Under the pieces are notes generated by a model that did no database searches, was not told the DNA's origin, and was given only the letters and a program-made list of their open reading frames with translations. This document shows, one piece after another, positions 26,799-35,833 of a stretch of 64,000 nucleotides of DNA. The position numbers and the translations under genes were made by a program. Each line of letters begins with the position of its first letter. The first letter of the stretch is position 1. Location of the stretch: positions 2,005,207 through 2,069,206 of the forward strand of contig NZ_KB905466.1 in assembly GCF_000381365.1 (NCBI RefSeq), read 5' to 3'. This DNA comes from Bacteroides salyersiae WAL 10018 = DSM 18765 = JCM 12988 (GTDB lineage: Bacteria; Bacteroidota; Bacteroidia; Bacteroidales; Bacteroidaceae).

Positions 26799-27827
26799 AT
26801 GCAATCCGACAATAAAAGAATCACCTTTTTAGACATTACAAAATGTTTCGCCATTTTTTGTGTTATACTTGGCCATGTCATTCAACAAACATTTCCGGGA
26901 GACCCATACCATGATAGTTGGCTATTTCAATTCATTTATTCATTTCATATGCCGCTTTTCATGGTAGTCAGCGGGTATTTCATGGAGAAGGCGTTCGCAA
27001 TGTCTCCTCTATATTTTCTCAAAAGAAGGTCTATCCAATTATTACTCCCCACCTTAACCTTCTCTATATTATTCATCCTGTTTCACAATATCATATACAC
27101 CCGTTTTACAGATAAAGACAGTATCAATTTCTTTGCATATTTATCCGGAGGCTGGATGTGGTTTTTGAAATATCTATTCATCTGCGCGGTTATTGCATAT
27201 GCAAGTAAAAAGATATTCCGCAACGATATTTTAGCTGCATCTCTACCTACAATACTATTAATTATACTGACTCGTACCACCATATTCAGATTATTACCCT
27301 TCTTATGGCTTGGGTATTTCCTTCATAAATACAATGACAGGTTATTTAGGCGTCCCTTAGTCCCCCTCATAGGCAGTCTGATATTTTTCATATTCTTTTT
27401 AATCTTTTGGAAAGGAGATTATGACGCCGCTTATCGCATCATTTTCTTCAAAGATGCAGTCAGATTTGACATGCAGAATTTCATCATAACACTCATCCGT
27501 TTAGGAGTAGGAGCAGCCGGTAGCATATTCTTTATCGCATTATTCAAAATACTGCTGGAAAGAATAAAAGGTGGAAAACTATTGCAGTTATGTAGCGAAA
27601 CAGGAAGAAACACATTGGGCATTTATTGTATACAAATCTATCTATTGGAGTTTGGTTTAGAACATATAGCATTCAGATTTAACTTTCCCGGAGCAGTAAT
27701 CGCCCAATTAGTTTATGCCATCATCGTATTAATCCTTTGCGATGCCCTTGTCCGTCTCGTCAACAAGAACAAATGGACAGCACTGTTTATGCTGGGACGC
27801 TGGACTCATAAGTCACAGACGAATTAA
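26799..27827 (+). CDS. Membrane acyltransferase (Acyl_transf_3 family)
   Basis: A 342-residue integral membrane protein with about ten hydrophobic segments. The N-terminal ITFLDITKCFAIFCVILGHV and the FIYSFHMPLFMVVSGYF segment (residues ~43-62) are signatures of acyltransferase family 3 (OafA/WecH type), which moves acyl groups, often acetyl, onto surface glycans. The catalytic His is likely the one in LGHV. The upstream neighbour is a small exported protein; no glycan gene cluster surrounds it, so the acceptor is unknown. A bidirectional terminator lies downstream. Confidence 0.88.
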   Translation: MQSDNKRITFLDITKCFAIFCVILGHVIQQTFPGDPYHDSWLFQFIYSFHMPLFMVVSGYFMEKAFAMSPLYFLKRRSIQLLLPTLTFSILFILFHNIIYTRFTDKDSINFFAYLSGGWMWFLKYLFICAVIAYASKKIFRNDILAASLPTILLIILTRTTIFRLLPFLWLGYFLHKYNDRLFRRPLVPLIGSLIFFIFFLIFWKGDYDAAYRIIFFKDAVRFDMQNFIITLIRLGVGAAGSIFFIALFKILLERIKGGKLLQLCSETGRNTLGIYCIQIYLLEFGLEHIAFRFNFPGAVIAQLVYAIIVLILCDALVRLVNKNKWTALFMLGRWTHKSQTN

Positions 27828-27970
27828 AAAGTATTTAACTTAAAGAGTATATCTATTTTAAATCCAAACAAATCCATAGACACGACCCTTAAAACAGGAG
27901 AATGTATCGAGACTCAATCTCAGAGAAAATAAACTTTTAATCTAAAACTTGACAATCCTCATCCGCAATA

Positions 27971-28020
27971 AAAAGAGCCATATCTTTACTCAAAAATAGA
28001 GTATAATATGGCTCTTTTAT
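27971..28020. terminator. Bidirectional terminator between convergent genes
   Basis: AAAAGAGCCATAT (27971-27983) pairs with ATATGGCTCTTTT (28006-28018), with a smaller ACTC/GAGT pairing in the loop. A-run and T-run flank the stem, so it can serve both the acyltransferase gene and the minus-strand gene ending at 28114. Confidence 0.85.
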
Positions 28021-28113
28021 ATTCACCAGTTATAGCCTGTAACTTTTCTGAGGATTCATTTTAGTTCTGACAACCTCTCACAAAAAACAATCCGACTAAA
28101 GATACCTTAAAAA

Positions 28114-30159
28114 TCACTGCCTGAAAAAACGTTCTGTCCTTCCGGGCGAAAACAATTCCCAAAGAGAAGCGACCGTCCATCCCGGAGCAAAAATATCATT
28201 ATAAAAACCTTTACCATTACGACCATAATCCCAATTGGTGTGTTGCACTACCTCCGGATAATATCCCGTTTTTGCAATGCCGCAAAAATGCCCCTTATGA
28301 GGAAGAAGTTGACGCATAGAGGTACTCATCACCGCAGCAAACTGAGAAAAACGGGGCTCGCCATATTCCTTCGAAAGCCAGTTGAGAATAGAAGCAAATT
28401 CAAAAACAAATACATCGATGTGATTATTTTCGACGGAGACATTGCCCCAACCACGAGTTTTAAACCCCAAGTCACCCAACATCTGCCCCGGTGCAAAGGG
28501 TACATCCCAAGTATAGTACCAGGAAAGGGCGAAATAGGCAGCTTTCTTAGCCAAAGCAGCATAATGCTCCCTTTCGGCTCCTTTGGAAACCAATGCCAGA
28601 TAATAGGCAGCAGTAGAAGCATAAAGCGAAGCCTCCTTATCCTCACAGTTTGCATCCAGTGTAGACGAAAAGTAATCTGATTTTGAGATCAATTCTTTCT
28701 CCAGATAATTTACGGTACGCTTGGCACTCTCGAGATAACGTTTATCTTTGAAATATCGGGCCCCCATTACCAAAGGAAGTGTAGCCGATGGAGTACTCCC
28801 CCCACTCTTATCCGTAATGGTAAAGTCATCCTTAAACTTACGTGGAAAACTGCCATTCTCATTCTGGAGTTTCAAGAACATATCGAGCATCGTTTTCAAA
28901 CGCTTTTCCCATTCGGAGTGTTTCCGCCCTCTCTCCTTTTCATATTGCAGATAATGCAACAAAGCATAAATCCCCTCTGACTGACGACGTATACTATGCA
29001 TTTCACCAAAATCGCCCTGGTGATAGTCCACACGCTCATTGAAGAACCCAGACTCAGAGAAACCCTCCTCCAGATAGCTGTCGATAACTGCATTAGCATT
29101 TTGAACCAATTCTGCACGCTGATTTGCTTCTCCATATTCCAAAGCATTGAAGGCATTCAACAATGTGCGACCTACAAAACCGATTTCTGCCACAGAACCA
29201 CTCTCACAAGTAGCCGTAAGTAAGCCTTCGCCAGAAAAGTAATTGGTAGCATTGCCACTTACATAACTCTCCACAAAGAAATTACTCATCACCTCTTTCA
29301 TCTTATCCTCCGAATAGGGCGTCTCTACCGGCTGTGGTTTATAAGTGTCATAGCAATACTCCCAAGCCCGCTGTACAAACTGAGAAAAATCCTCACTTTT
29401 ATCGTTGCGAAGTTCCCACACAAGGGAGATACTCTCCCCTTTAGCCAGTTTCTGAAAAGCCTCTACGGCAGATGCCAGCGTAAGTTTACGGATGTATGTT
29501 TTGGGAGCTTCCCGGAAAGGGAATCCGAAAGCGAGATAAGAGATACCACCTACATTCTCGAAACCCGTATATCCGACTGAAGTCTTTCCAGAGAGAATCA
29601 CCTCTCCTTCTTTATGGGTAGTCAAAGCATCCGTATCGTAGGTTGCCAGACGAATCACCGACATTGATTCGCCACTCTGTTCATTAAAAATAGCCGTCAA
29701 AGGAGAGCTCAACCGATCCTCACGTACCACCCAACTATCAGAGGTGTGAAAAGAGGGTGCTTCCTGGGGCGAACGCAAATTACGCCGATACCAAAAACCC
29801 GGTAAATAGAACTGACAGTCTTTATGATGAAATCCGGTTTTCACCTGCTGGCCGTAATTGAAATAAACGTCTTCCAATGCGGTTAAAAAGACAGTGATCC
29901 GTTCTCCATTATCACATTTTTCTACTTTCTGGAAAATATTCACCGGCAGTTTCTCTGTTCCAGCCAACTCGTAATCAAAGTAATTACCAACCAACCTCTG
30001 CATCTTGAGTGCATGAACTTCTGCCGAATTCCCAGGAACCTTTAATGCCAACGTAGCCGATACAGACTCCGGAGTATAATTGACTGCCCCCAACATTGCT
30101 ATACCCGACAACGCTACCGCACAACAAAAAAATCGTTTAATCATTGCATTCATGTTCAT
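28114..30159 (-). CDS. Exported alpha/alpha-toroid (glycosidase-like) protein, family not recognised
   Basis: A 681-residue protein with a signal peptide (MIKRFFCCAVALSGIAMLGA). The N-terminal ~260 residues look beta-rich; from about residue 280 helical hairpins follow one another (ESGFFNERVDYHQGDFGEMH, LLHYLQYEKERGR, LKLQNENGSFPRKF, SLYASTAAYYLALVSKGAE), the pattern of six-hairpin glycosidases and lyases. NGSFPRKF and YTWDVPFAPG resemble substrate-cleft segments of that fold. I could not place it in a named GH or PL family, and no catalytic residue can be assigned with confidence. It is a single gene with its own promoter, so it is not part of a recognisable polysaccharide utilisation locus here. 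Several Met codons within residues 1-6 could start it. Confidence 0.65.
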   Translation of the reverse strand: MNMNAMIKRFFCCAVALSGIAMLGAVNYTPESVSATLALKVPGNSAEVHALKMQRLVGNYFDYELAGTEKLPVNIFQKVEKCDNGERITVFLTALEDVYFNYGQQVKTGFHHKDCQFYLPGFWYRRNLRSPQEAPSFHTSDSWVVREDRLSSPLTAIFNEQSGESMSVIRLATYDTDALTTHKEGEVILSGKTSVGYTGFENVGGISYLAFGFPFREAPKTYIRKLTLASAVEAFQKLAKGESISLVWELRNDKSEDFSQFVQRAWEYCYDTYKPQPVETPYSEDKMKEVMSNFFVESYVSGNATNYFSGEGLLTATCESGSVAEIGFVGRTLLNAFNALEYGEANQRAELVQNANAVIDSYLEEGFSESGFFNERVDYHQGDFGEMHSIRRQSEGIYALLHYLQYEKERGRKHSEWEKRLKTMLDMFLKLQNENGSFPRKFKDDFTITDKSGGSTPSATLPLVMGARYFKDKRYLESAKRTVNYLEKELISKSDYFSSTLDANCEDKEASLYASTAAYYLALVSKGAEREHYAALAKKAAYFALSWYYTWDVPFAPGQMLGDLGFKTRGWGNVSVENNHIDVFVFEFASILNWLSKEYGEPRFSQFAAVMSTSMRQLLPHKGHFCGIAKTGYYPEVVQHTNWDYGRNGKGFYNDIFAPGWTVASLWELFSPGRTERFFRQ

Positions 30160-30219
30160 TTATCTTTTTATTGAATATATACTTTGAAATAAACTTAATA
30201 AAGATAAGCTTAATGAATA

Positions 30220-30248
30220 CAAAGATAAAGGCAATGAAGGCTTACAAA
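30220..30248 (-). promoter_or_regulatory. Putative promoter for the toroid gene
   Basis: On the minus strand TTTG (30248-30245) and TATCTTTG (30227-30220) are separated by 17 nt, giving a leader of about 50 nt. Confidence 0.6.
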
Positions 30249-30316
30249 TAAAACAAAAATTCCAATATATAAAACTATATAGTCAAATTCGCTTTTAAAA
30301 GAATATTTAAAGGGGA

Positions 30317-30898
30317 TCAAATAATTCCTTGGGTCTCTAACTCCCGCGCTGTAAGTTCCAATTCTTCATACCATGCTTTTCCGAACTTACGAATCAACGG
30401 TTCTTTCAAGAATTTATAAACAGGCAGATTTTCTTTTCTACCAAGCAATACCGCCGCCTTGCAAACATCCCAACGATGATAATTTACCGCTTTATAAGAC
30501 CCATAATTTCCGACACGGATCGGGTATAAATGACATGAAACAGGTTTATAGAAATCAACCTTCCCGGCACGATAAGCTTTCTCTATTGCACAATAGCAGC
30601 AACCTTTCTCATCATAACAGGTAAATACACAATCTTTATTATTCACGATGGAAGTCACCAAGTCTCCCTCTTGATCCGTATATACCACCCCCTGCTCTTC
30701 AATCACCCTACGCGCTTCAGGTGACAATTCGTCCCAAATCGCAGGAAGTGCTTCTTCCAGTTTGGCTACTTCTTCCAATTCTACCGGCGCCCCGGCATCT
30801 CCTTCAATACAACATTCGCCTTTACAAGCATCCAGATTGCAAAGGAACTTCTCGCGAAACACATCAAAACTTACTACAACGTTGTCGATCTGAATCAT
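30317..30898 (-). CDS. DUF3109 family Cys-rich protein
   Basis: A 193-residue protein of the DUF3109 family, related to zinc/iron-chelating YkgJ-type proteins. The conserved cysteines are in LDACKGECCIEGDAGAP near residues 20-36, CVFTCYDEKGCCYC near 87-100, and PVSCHLYPIRV near 115-125; together they could bind a metal cluster. I chose the ATG at 30898 (MIQIDNVVVSF) because a longer start at 30940 would run through the gpmI terminator hairpin. Function is unknown. The gene follows gpmI on the same strand. Confidence 0.85.
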   Translation of the reverse strand: MIQIDNVVVSFDVFREKFLCNLDACKGECCIEGDAGAPVELEEVAKLEEALPAIWDELSPEARRVIEEQGVVYTDQEGDLVTSIVNNKDCVFTCYDEKGCCYCAIEKAYRAGKVDFYKPVSCHLYPIRVGNYGSYKAVNYHRWDVCKAAVLLGRKENLPVYKFLKEPLIRKFGKAWYEELELTARELETQGII

Positions 30899-30909
30899 AA
30901 TCTTATTCG

Positions 30910-30938
30910 AAAAAAAGGGCGGATAGAAACCCGCCCTC
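30910..30938 (-). terminator. Terminator after gpmI
   Basis: Read on the minus strand, GGGCGG and CCGCCC pair around GTTTCTAT and are followed by a run of seven T. It separates gpmI from the DUF3109 gene and fixes the latter's start. Confidence 0.85.
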
Positions 30939-30959
30939 ATTATAATATAAGGATCGTTC

Positions 30960-32474
30960 TTACTTAATCAATACCTTGCCATTCATTTCGGCAGGGACTT
31001 CAAGGCCCATAATTTTCAAAATAGTAGGCGCTACATCGGCCAAGCGTCCATTTTCTACCTTAGCGTTCTTATTCTCTGTAACATAAACACAAGGAACAGG
31101 ATTCAAAGAGTGGGCTGTATTCGGAGTGCCATCTTCATTCAATGCATGATCGGCATTACCATGATCGGCAATAATGATGGCTTCATAACCTTGTGCTTTA
31201 GCAGCTTCGACCGTTTCTTTGACACAAGCATCTACTGCAACCACTGCCTTTTCGATTGCCTCATAAATACCGGTATGCCCTACCATATCACCGTTTGCAT
31301 AGTTCACAACGATGAAATCATACTTATTCTCATTAATGGCAGCTACCAATTTATCTTTTACTTCATAAGCACTCATTTCCGGCTTCAAATCATAGGTTGC
31401 CACCTTAGGCGAAGGAACCAGAATACGGTCTTCGTTTTCATAAGGAGTTTCACGACCACCATTGAAGAAGAAAGTTACATGAGCGTACTTTTCTGTTTCA
31501 GCGATATGAAGCTGTTTCAAACCTTTGGCTGCCAGATATTCACCCAAAGTATTCATTACGTTCTCCTTATCAAACAATATATGAACTCCTTTGAAAGAAG
31601 CGTCATACGGAGTCATACAGTAGTATTGCAATCCGGGTATGGTATGCATTCCCGCTTCCGGCATATCCTGTTGGGTAAGAACCACGGTCAATTCTTTGGC
31701 ACGATCGTTACGATAATTAAAGAAAATAACCACATCACCTTCTTTGATCGTACCATCTACATTGGCGTTTACAATCGGTTTGATAAATTCATCGGTAATC
31801 CCTTCATCATAAGACTCCTGCATAGCTTGGACCATATCCGACGCTTTTTTTCCCACACCGTTCACCAACAGATCATAAGCTTCTTTTACACGCTCCCAAC
31901 GTTTATCACGGTCCATAGCATAGTAACGTCCGATGATAGAAGCTATCTTACCGGCAGACTTTGCACAATGCGCTTCCAGTTGTTCGATAAAACCTTTACC
32001 GCTTTTAGGATCTGTATCACGGCCATCCATGAAACAGTGTACATACGTATTCTCAATACCGTATTCTTTGGATATATCGCAAAGTTTGAAAAGATGGTCC
32101 AATGAACTATGCACACCACCGTCTGAAGTCAGCCCCATGAAATGAATATTCTTCCCGTTTTCTTTAGCATAAGTGAAAGCAGAAACGATTTCGGGATTCT
32201 TCATGATACTGTTGTCACGGCAAGCCAGATTGATTTTCACCAAATCCTGGTAAACCACACGTCCGGCACCAATATTAAGATGACCGACTTCCGAGTTCCC
32301 CATTTGTCCATCCGGCAAACCAACATTCTCACCGCTTGCCTGTAACTGAGAATGAGGATATGTTTTTACTAAATAATCCCAATAAGGAGTAGGAGTATTG
32401 AAAATTACATCATCTTTCCCCTGGTCGCCTATTCCCCAACCATCAAGGATCATTAAAAGGGCTTTCTTACTCAT
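30960..32474 (-). CDS. gpmI: 2,3-bisphosphoglycerate-independent phosphoglycerate mutase
   Basis: GpmI interconverts 3- and 2-phosphoglycerate in glycolysis through a phosphoserine, using two Mn ions. The 504-residue protein has the metal-site start [11 protein letters not shown] (Asp11), the catalytic Ser61 in [11 protein letters not shown], and the C-terminal metal motifs NGDMVGHTG and [10 protein letters not shown]. Length is normal for the family. It has its own promoter (minus-strand TAACTTTG at 32531-32524) and a strong terminator. Confidence 0.96.
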   Translation of the reverse strand: MSKKALLMILDGWGIGDQGKDDVIFNTPTPYWDYLVKTYPHSQLQASGENVGLPDGQMGNSEVGHLNIGAGRVVYQDLVKINLACRDNSIMKNPEIVSAFTYAKENGKNIHFMGLTSDGGVHSSLDHLFKLCDISKEYGIENTYVHCFMDGRDTDPKSGKGFIEQLEAHCAKSAGKIASIIGRYYAMDRDKRWERVKEAYDLLVNGVGKKASDMVQAMQESYDEGITDEFIKPIVNANVDGTIKEGDVVIFFNYRNDRAKELTVVLTQQDMPEAGMHTIPGLQYYCMTPYDASFKGVHILFDKENVMNTLGEYLAAKGLKQLHIAETEKYAHVTFFFNGGRETPYENEDRILVPSPKVATYDLKPEMSAYEVKDKLVAAINENKYDFIVVNYANGDMVGHTGIYEAIEKAVVAVDACVKETVEAAKAQGYEAIIIADHGNADHALNEDGTPNTAHSLNPVPCVYVTENKNAKVENGRLADVAPTILKIMGLEVPAEMNGKVLIK

Positions 32475-32523
32475 AATATCTATAAATTAAATTGATTTTT
32501 ATACTCATTCTTAATTTCGGGCG

Positions 32524-32531
32524 CAAAGTTA
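32524..32531 (-). promoter_or_regulatory. -7 box for gpmI
   Basis: Reads TAACTTTG on the minus strand, 50 bp before the gpmI start; the -33 element is weak. Confidence 0.55.
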
Positions 32532-32637
32532 CAAAAAAACAGCTGTTAACAGACTCTGTTTATCTATAAATTACCTAATATTCGATACTTTACGCAAAAA
32601 GAAAAAGGAAAATACAGGCAGTACAGAATAAAATCCG

Positions 32638-32645
32638 TACTTTTG
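32638..32645 (+). promoter_or_regulatory. -7 box for corA
   Basis: TACTTTTG matches the consensus; no clear -33 element. Transcription from here gives a leader of about 135 nt. Confidence 0.55.
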
Positions 32646-32718
32646 CCTCGCTTAAAAAATAGATGAATATAAATATGGACGATTCAAACCCGCGAACGTG
32701 CAACAGTATTAACTAAAG

Positions 32719-32756
32719 CGAACAGAGCCATACAAGTGTCATGATGCCTCTGTTCG
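32719..32756 (+). promoter_or_regulatory. Leader hairpin upstream of corA
   Basis: CGAACAGAG (32719-32727) pairs perfectly with CTCTGTTCG (32748-32756) around a 20-nt loop, 31 bp before the corA start. It is followed by an A-rich stretch and a strong AAAGGAGG ribosome-binding site rather than a T-run, so it may be a regulatory leader element. Confidence 0.5.
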
Positions 32757-32787
32757 GATTAAAAAACAAACGAAAGGAGGCAATAAG

Positions 32788-33714
32788 ATGAGAAAGTATC
32801 TTTATTGTGAGGCTGGCTTTGTGGAAAAATCACAATGGCTCCCCAATAGTTGGGTAAATGTAGTATGCCCCGATGCTAATGATTTTGAATTCCTGACCAA
32901 AGAACTACAAGTTCCCGAGTCTTTTCTAAATGACATCGCCGATACCGATGAACGTCCCCGTACAGACACTGAAGGCAATTGGCTATTGACAATCTTACGT
33001 ATTCCCGTACAGAATAATCAAAACGGTATCCCATTCAGTACAGTACCTATCGGTATTATCACCAACAACGAAATCATCGTTTCCGTATGCTATCATAACA
33101 CGGAATTACTTCCGGACTTCATAGAGCATACCCGTCGGAAAGGTATCGTTGTACGCAATAAACTGGATTTGATCTTGAGATTAATCTATTCCTCTGCCGT
33201 ATGGTTTCTGAAATATCTGAAACAGATCAATGTAGATATCACTGCTGCAGAAAAAGAATTGGAAAAGAGTATTCGCAATGAAGACTTGCTCCGCCTGATG
33301 AAACTGCAAAAAACACTTGTATATTTCAATACATCCATCCGTGGTAATGAAGTGATGATCGGTAAATTGAAGAGCATTTTTCAGGACACAGACTATCTGG
33401 ATCAGGAACTGGTAGAAGACGTTATCATTGAATTAAAACAGGCATTTAATACAGTCAACATCTACAGTGATATTCTTACAGGTACAATGGACGCTTTTGC
33501 TTCCATTATTTCCAACAATGTGAATGCCATCATGAAACGCATGACAAGCTTGTCTATTACGTTGATGATACCAACGTTGATAGCAAGTTTTTACGGTATG
33601 AATGTCGATATCCATATTGACGAAATCCCTCATGCTTTCGTCTGGATAGTACTGGCTTCTGCCATATTATCTGCACTGACATTCATTGTTTTCAGAAAAA
33701 TTAAATGGTTCTGA
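32788..33714 (+). CDS. corA: CorA-family magnesium/divalent metal transporter
   Basis: A 308-residue CorA-type channel for Mg2+ (possibly Co2+ or Ni2+). A long cytoplasmic N-terminal domain with helical segments (residues ~120-245) precedes two C-terminal membrane segments (TLMIPTLIASFYGM and FVWIVLASAILSALTFIVF) with the selectivity motif GMN at residues 270-272. The sequence ends in a basic tail (RKIKWF). It has its own promoter and a structured leader; the hairpin at 33798-33832 may terminate it. Confidence 0.92.
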   Translation: MRKYLYCEAGFVEKSQWLPNSWVNVVCPDANDFEFLTKELQVPESFLNDIADTDERPRTDTEGNWLLTILRIPVQNNQNGIPFSTVPIGIITNNEIIVSVCYHNTELLPDFIEHTRRKGIVVRNKLDLILRLIYSSAVWFLKYLKQINVDITAAEKELEKSIRNEDLLRLMKLQKTLVYFNTSIRGNEVMIGKLKSIFQDTDYLDQELVEDVIIELKQAFNTVNIYSDILTGTMDAFASIISNNVNAIMKRMTSLSITLMIPTLIASFYGMNVDIHIDEIPHAFVWIVLASAILSALTFIVFRKIKWF

Positions 33715-34032
33715 ATAACTTTCAGCACAAATACAAGCATCTTACCACACTATTATTTTAACTAAACGAAGCAAACGTTTCCACAGATAATAAAATCGTC
33801 CGGATGAAAAAGGCAATCAATTTCATCCGGACACTAAAAAATAGAAAAATAACGTCTAAGCGGTCTAAAATCATGTCTAAACATAAATAAGAAGTGCCTA
33901 ACTATAACATATTGTCTTCTTACCCAATAAATTATAAAACACTTTTTAACCCCAAAATTTGCCACATTCAGTAATATTGTCTATTATTGCAAATAAAATT
34001 ATATTAGCGTTAAAAACCCAAAGCAAACATTT
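33715..34032. other. Intergenic region between corA and the 34033 lipoprotein gene
   Basis: Holds a 12-bp perfect hairpin (33798-33832). The rest is AT-rich with no gene and no clear TAnnTTTG box. Confidence 0.5.
33798..33832 (+). terminator. Strong hairpin, probable corA terminator
   Basis: GTCCGGATGAAA and TTTCATCCGGAC pair perfectly around an 11-nt loop. The following bases are ACTAAAAAATAG, with no T-run, so it may act as an RNA-stabilising stem rather than an intrinsic terminator. Confidence 0.5.
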
Positions 34033-35805
34033 ATGGAAAAAAGACACTTAAGACTCATACCTATCGTCCTTTCCGCTTCATTATTTACATTTTCCTGTGT
34101 AGATAATGATTACGATCTGACCGATGACATTGATCTCACGATTCAAGTAGGAGGCAGTGAATTCGCTATTCCCGGAGGAGAAACAGAACCGATTCTGCTT
34201 AGTAAAATTCTGGACATAGAGGAAGACGGCGTTGTCAAGACAGATGAATACGGCAATTATTACTTATGGCAAGAAGGCTCAGAAACGACTACCAATATTT
34301 CAGTAGATGATTTTGAGATAAACAGTCCCGACATCAATCCAATAAATCAAGTGTTGAATTTCAACCTTCCATCTATAGGCGGTGTTCAGGAAAATCTTCC
34401 TCCTATCACTTTGGATGAAATGACTACAAATTTCAAACTTGACGGAACAGAACTTCCCAAAGAAATCAAATCTCTGTCTCTTATCAGTATGGACATGGAA
34501 GCCGTCGTTCATTTTTCATTTGAACCAGCTATTGCTGAAAACTTATACTTAGAAGTCATTAACCTGCAATTCCCGGAGTTCATACAATCATCTCGATTAA
34601 CTCATGGACTTTTACAACTTGAAAATGAAAAAGCCAACAGGATAGATGGACTGTCTGTCACAGTACCTATTGATGGAATAGATTGCAGGCAAGATGGCGT
34701 CAGATTCGAAGGAGGCAATATCCTTATTGAGGGAAATATTTCTTTGACAGGTGAGGTAACTATTAATACCGGAGAAATCCTTGTAGGTGAGGGGCCTGCT
34801 TCCGTTACATTGAAAGTTGATATCACCCTGCAAGATAAACAGACTAAAAAACAAATCATCAAAATAAAAAGTATAGTAGGTAAAGTGGAACCGGATATCG
34901 ACATCACTATTGACCCGGTAACTATATCCGGATTGCCCGATTTCTTGGATGACGAAAGAGTTACCCTGTCGGTAGAAAAGCCCATGATATTCTTCACAGC
35001 CAATAATAATACACCTGTAGCAGCCCAAGTAAAAGGTGAAATCACTTCTTATATCACTAAAGATAATCAAAAGGAACAACTTGGAGATCCTGTGAATCAT
35101 CCTGTTAAATTCGATTTTACAATAAATAAGGAAACAGAAGAAAAGTTCTGTCTTTTGCCACCGGATGTACCGACAGATATTGAAGGAGTTACTACTTTTG
35201 TCGAAGTGGAAAATTTACCTACCTTGATTTCAAGAATACCGGATTTATTTGAATTCGAAGTAACCGCTGAAGCAATCCAGGCCGAAACGGAAATCCAACT
35301 AAACCATACTTATGGCATTACCACCGATTATGATGTCAATGTACCTTTTGTTTTCGGTAAAGACGTTACTCAAATTGTTTATAAAGACAGCGTAGACGGA
35401 TGGTATGAAGACCTAAAAGACTATGAAATAAAACAAGTAAACGCAACAGCCACAGCTGTTAATAAAATACCGTTAGGATTGAACTTTACAGCGAAAGCAC
35501 TGACTGTAGATGCTCAAGGTAATCCGGAAGAATTAAAAGGCGTAACAGTCACTGTAAAAGTTGACGGAGAGAAGGACGGTATCATCAAAGCCGGTAAAAA
35601 CAATGTAGCCGCCGAAAGCGCATTAGTCATCGAAATAAAAGAAACAACCGCCGGTGCAGTTAAGAAATTAGACGGATTGGCTTTCGAGATCGTTGCAGCC
35701 TCAGGAACAGACGCCCAAGGACAACAACTAAACGAAAATCAAACGTTACAGTTAAAAAATGTCCGATTGAAAGTACCTGGCGGTGCAATTGTTGATTTGA
35801 ATTAA
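34033..35805 (+). CDS. Exported lipoprotein of unknown function
   Basis: A 590-residue lipoprotein: signal peptide with lipobox LFTFSC (Cys22) followed by VDNDYD. Acidic residues shortly after the Cys are typical of surface-exposed Bacteroides lipoproteins, though this is not the exact export signal. The rest is beta-rich with repeated hydrophobic strands (LLSKILDIEEDG, GNILIEGNISLTGEV, VTVKVDGEKDG), suggesting Ig-like or beta-sandwich modules. No enzymatic motif recognised. The stop is directly followed by the DUF5723 gene, so the two form a tight pair, likely partners at the outer membrane. Confidence 0.75.
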   Translation: MEKRHLRLIPIVLSASLFTFSCVDNDYDLTDDIDLTIQVGGSEFAIPGGETEPILLSKILDIEEDGVVKTDEYGNYYLWQEGSETTTNISVDDFEINSPDINPINQVLNFNLPSIGGVQENLPPITLDEMTTNFKLDGTELPKEIKSLSLISMDMEAVVHFSFEPAIAENLYLEVINLQFPEFIQSSRLTHGLLQLENEKANRIDGLSVTVPIDGIDCRQDGVRFEGGNILIEGNISLTGEVTINTGEILVGEGPASVTLKVDITLQDKQTKKQIIKIKSIVGKVEPDIDITIDPVTISGLPDFLDDERVTLSVEKPMIFFTANNNTPVAAQVKGEITSYITKDNQKEQLGDPVNHPVKFDFTINKETEEKFCLLPPDVPTDIEGVTTFVEVENLPTLISRIPDLFEFEVTAEAIQAETEIQLNHTYGITTDYDVNVPFVFGKDVTQIVYKDSVDGWYEDLKDYEIKQVNATATAVNKIPLGLNFTAKALTVDAQGNPEELKGVTVTVKVDGEKDGIIKAGKNNVAAESALVIEIKETTAGAVKKLDGLAFEIVAASGTDAQGQQLNENQTLQLKNVRLKVPGGAIVDLN

Positions 35806-35833
35806 TTTGAAGATGTATAAAAACGATAAAACA

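Larger units (their letters stand above)
32475..32787. other. Divergent promoter region between gpmI and corA
   Basis: Contains the gpmI -7 box (32524-32531, minus), the corA -7 box (32638-32645, plus) and a structured corA leader with a 9-bp hairpin (32719-32756). No small gene recognised. Confidence 0.6.

Noticed and set aside
30899..30940. N-terminal extension of the DUF3109 gene
   Set aside because: It would translate across the gpmI terminator hairpin; the family start fits the ATG at 30898.
31110..32105. 331-codon open frame on the plus strand opposite gpmI
   Set aside because: It lies wholly inside gpmI on the other strand, has no recognisable motif, signal or ribosome-binding site, and reads as the mirror of a conserved gene.
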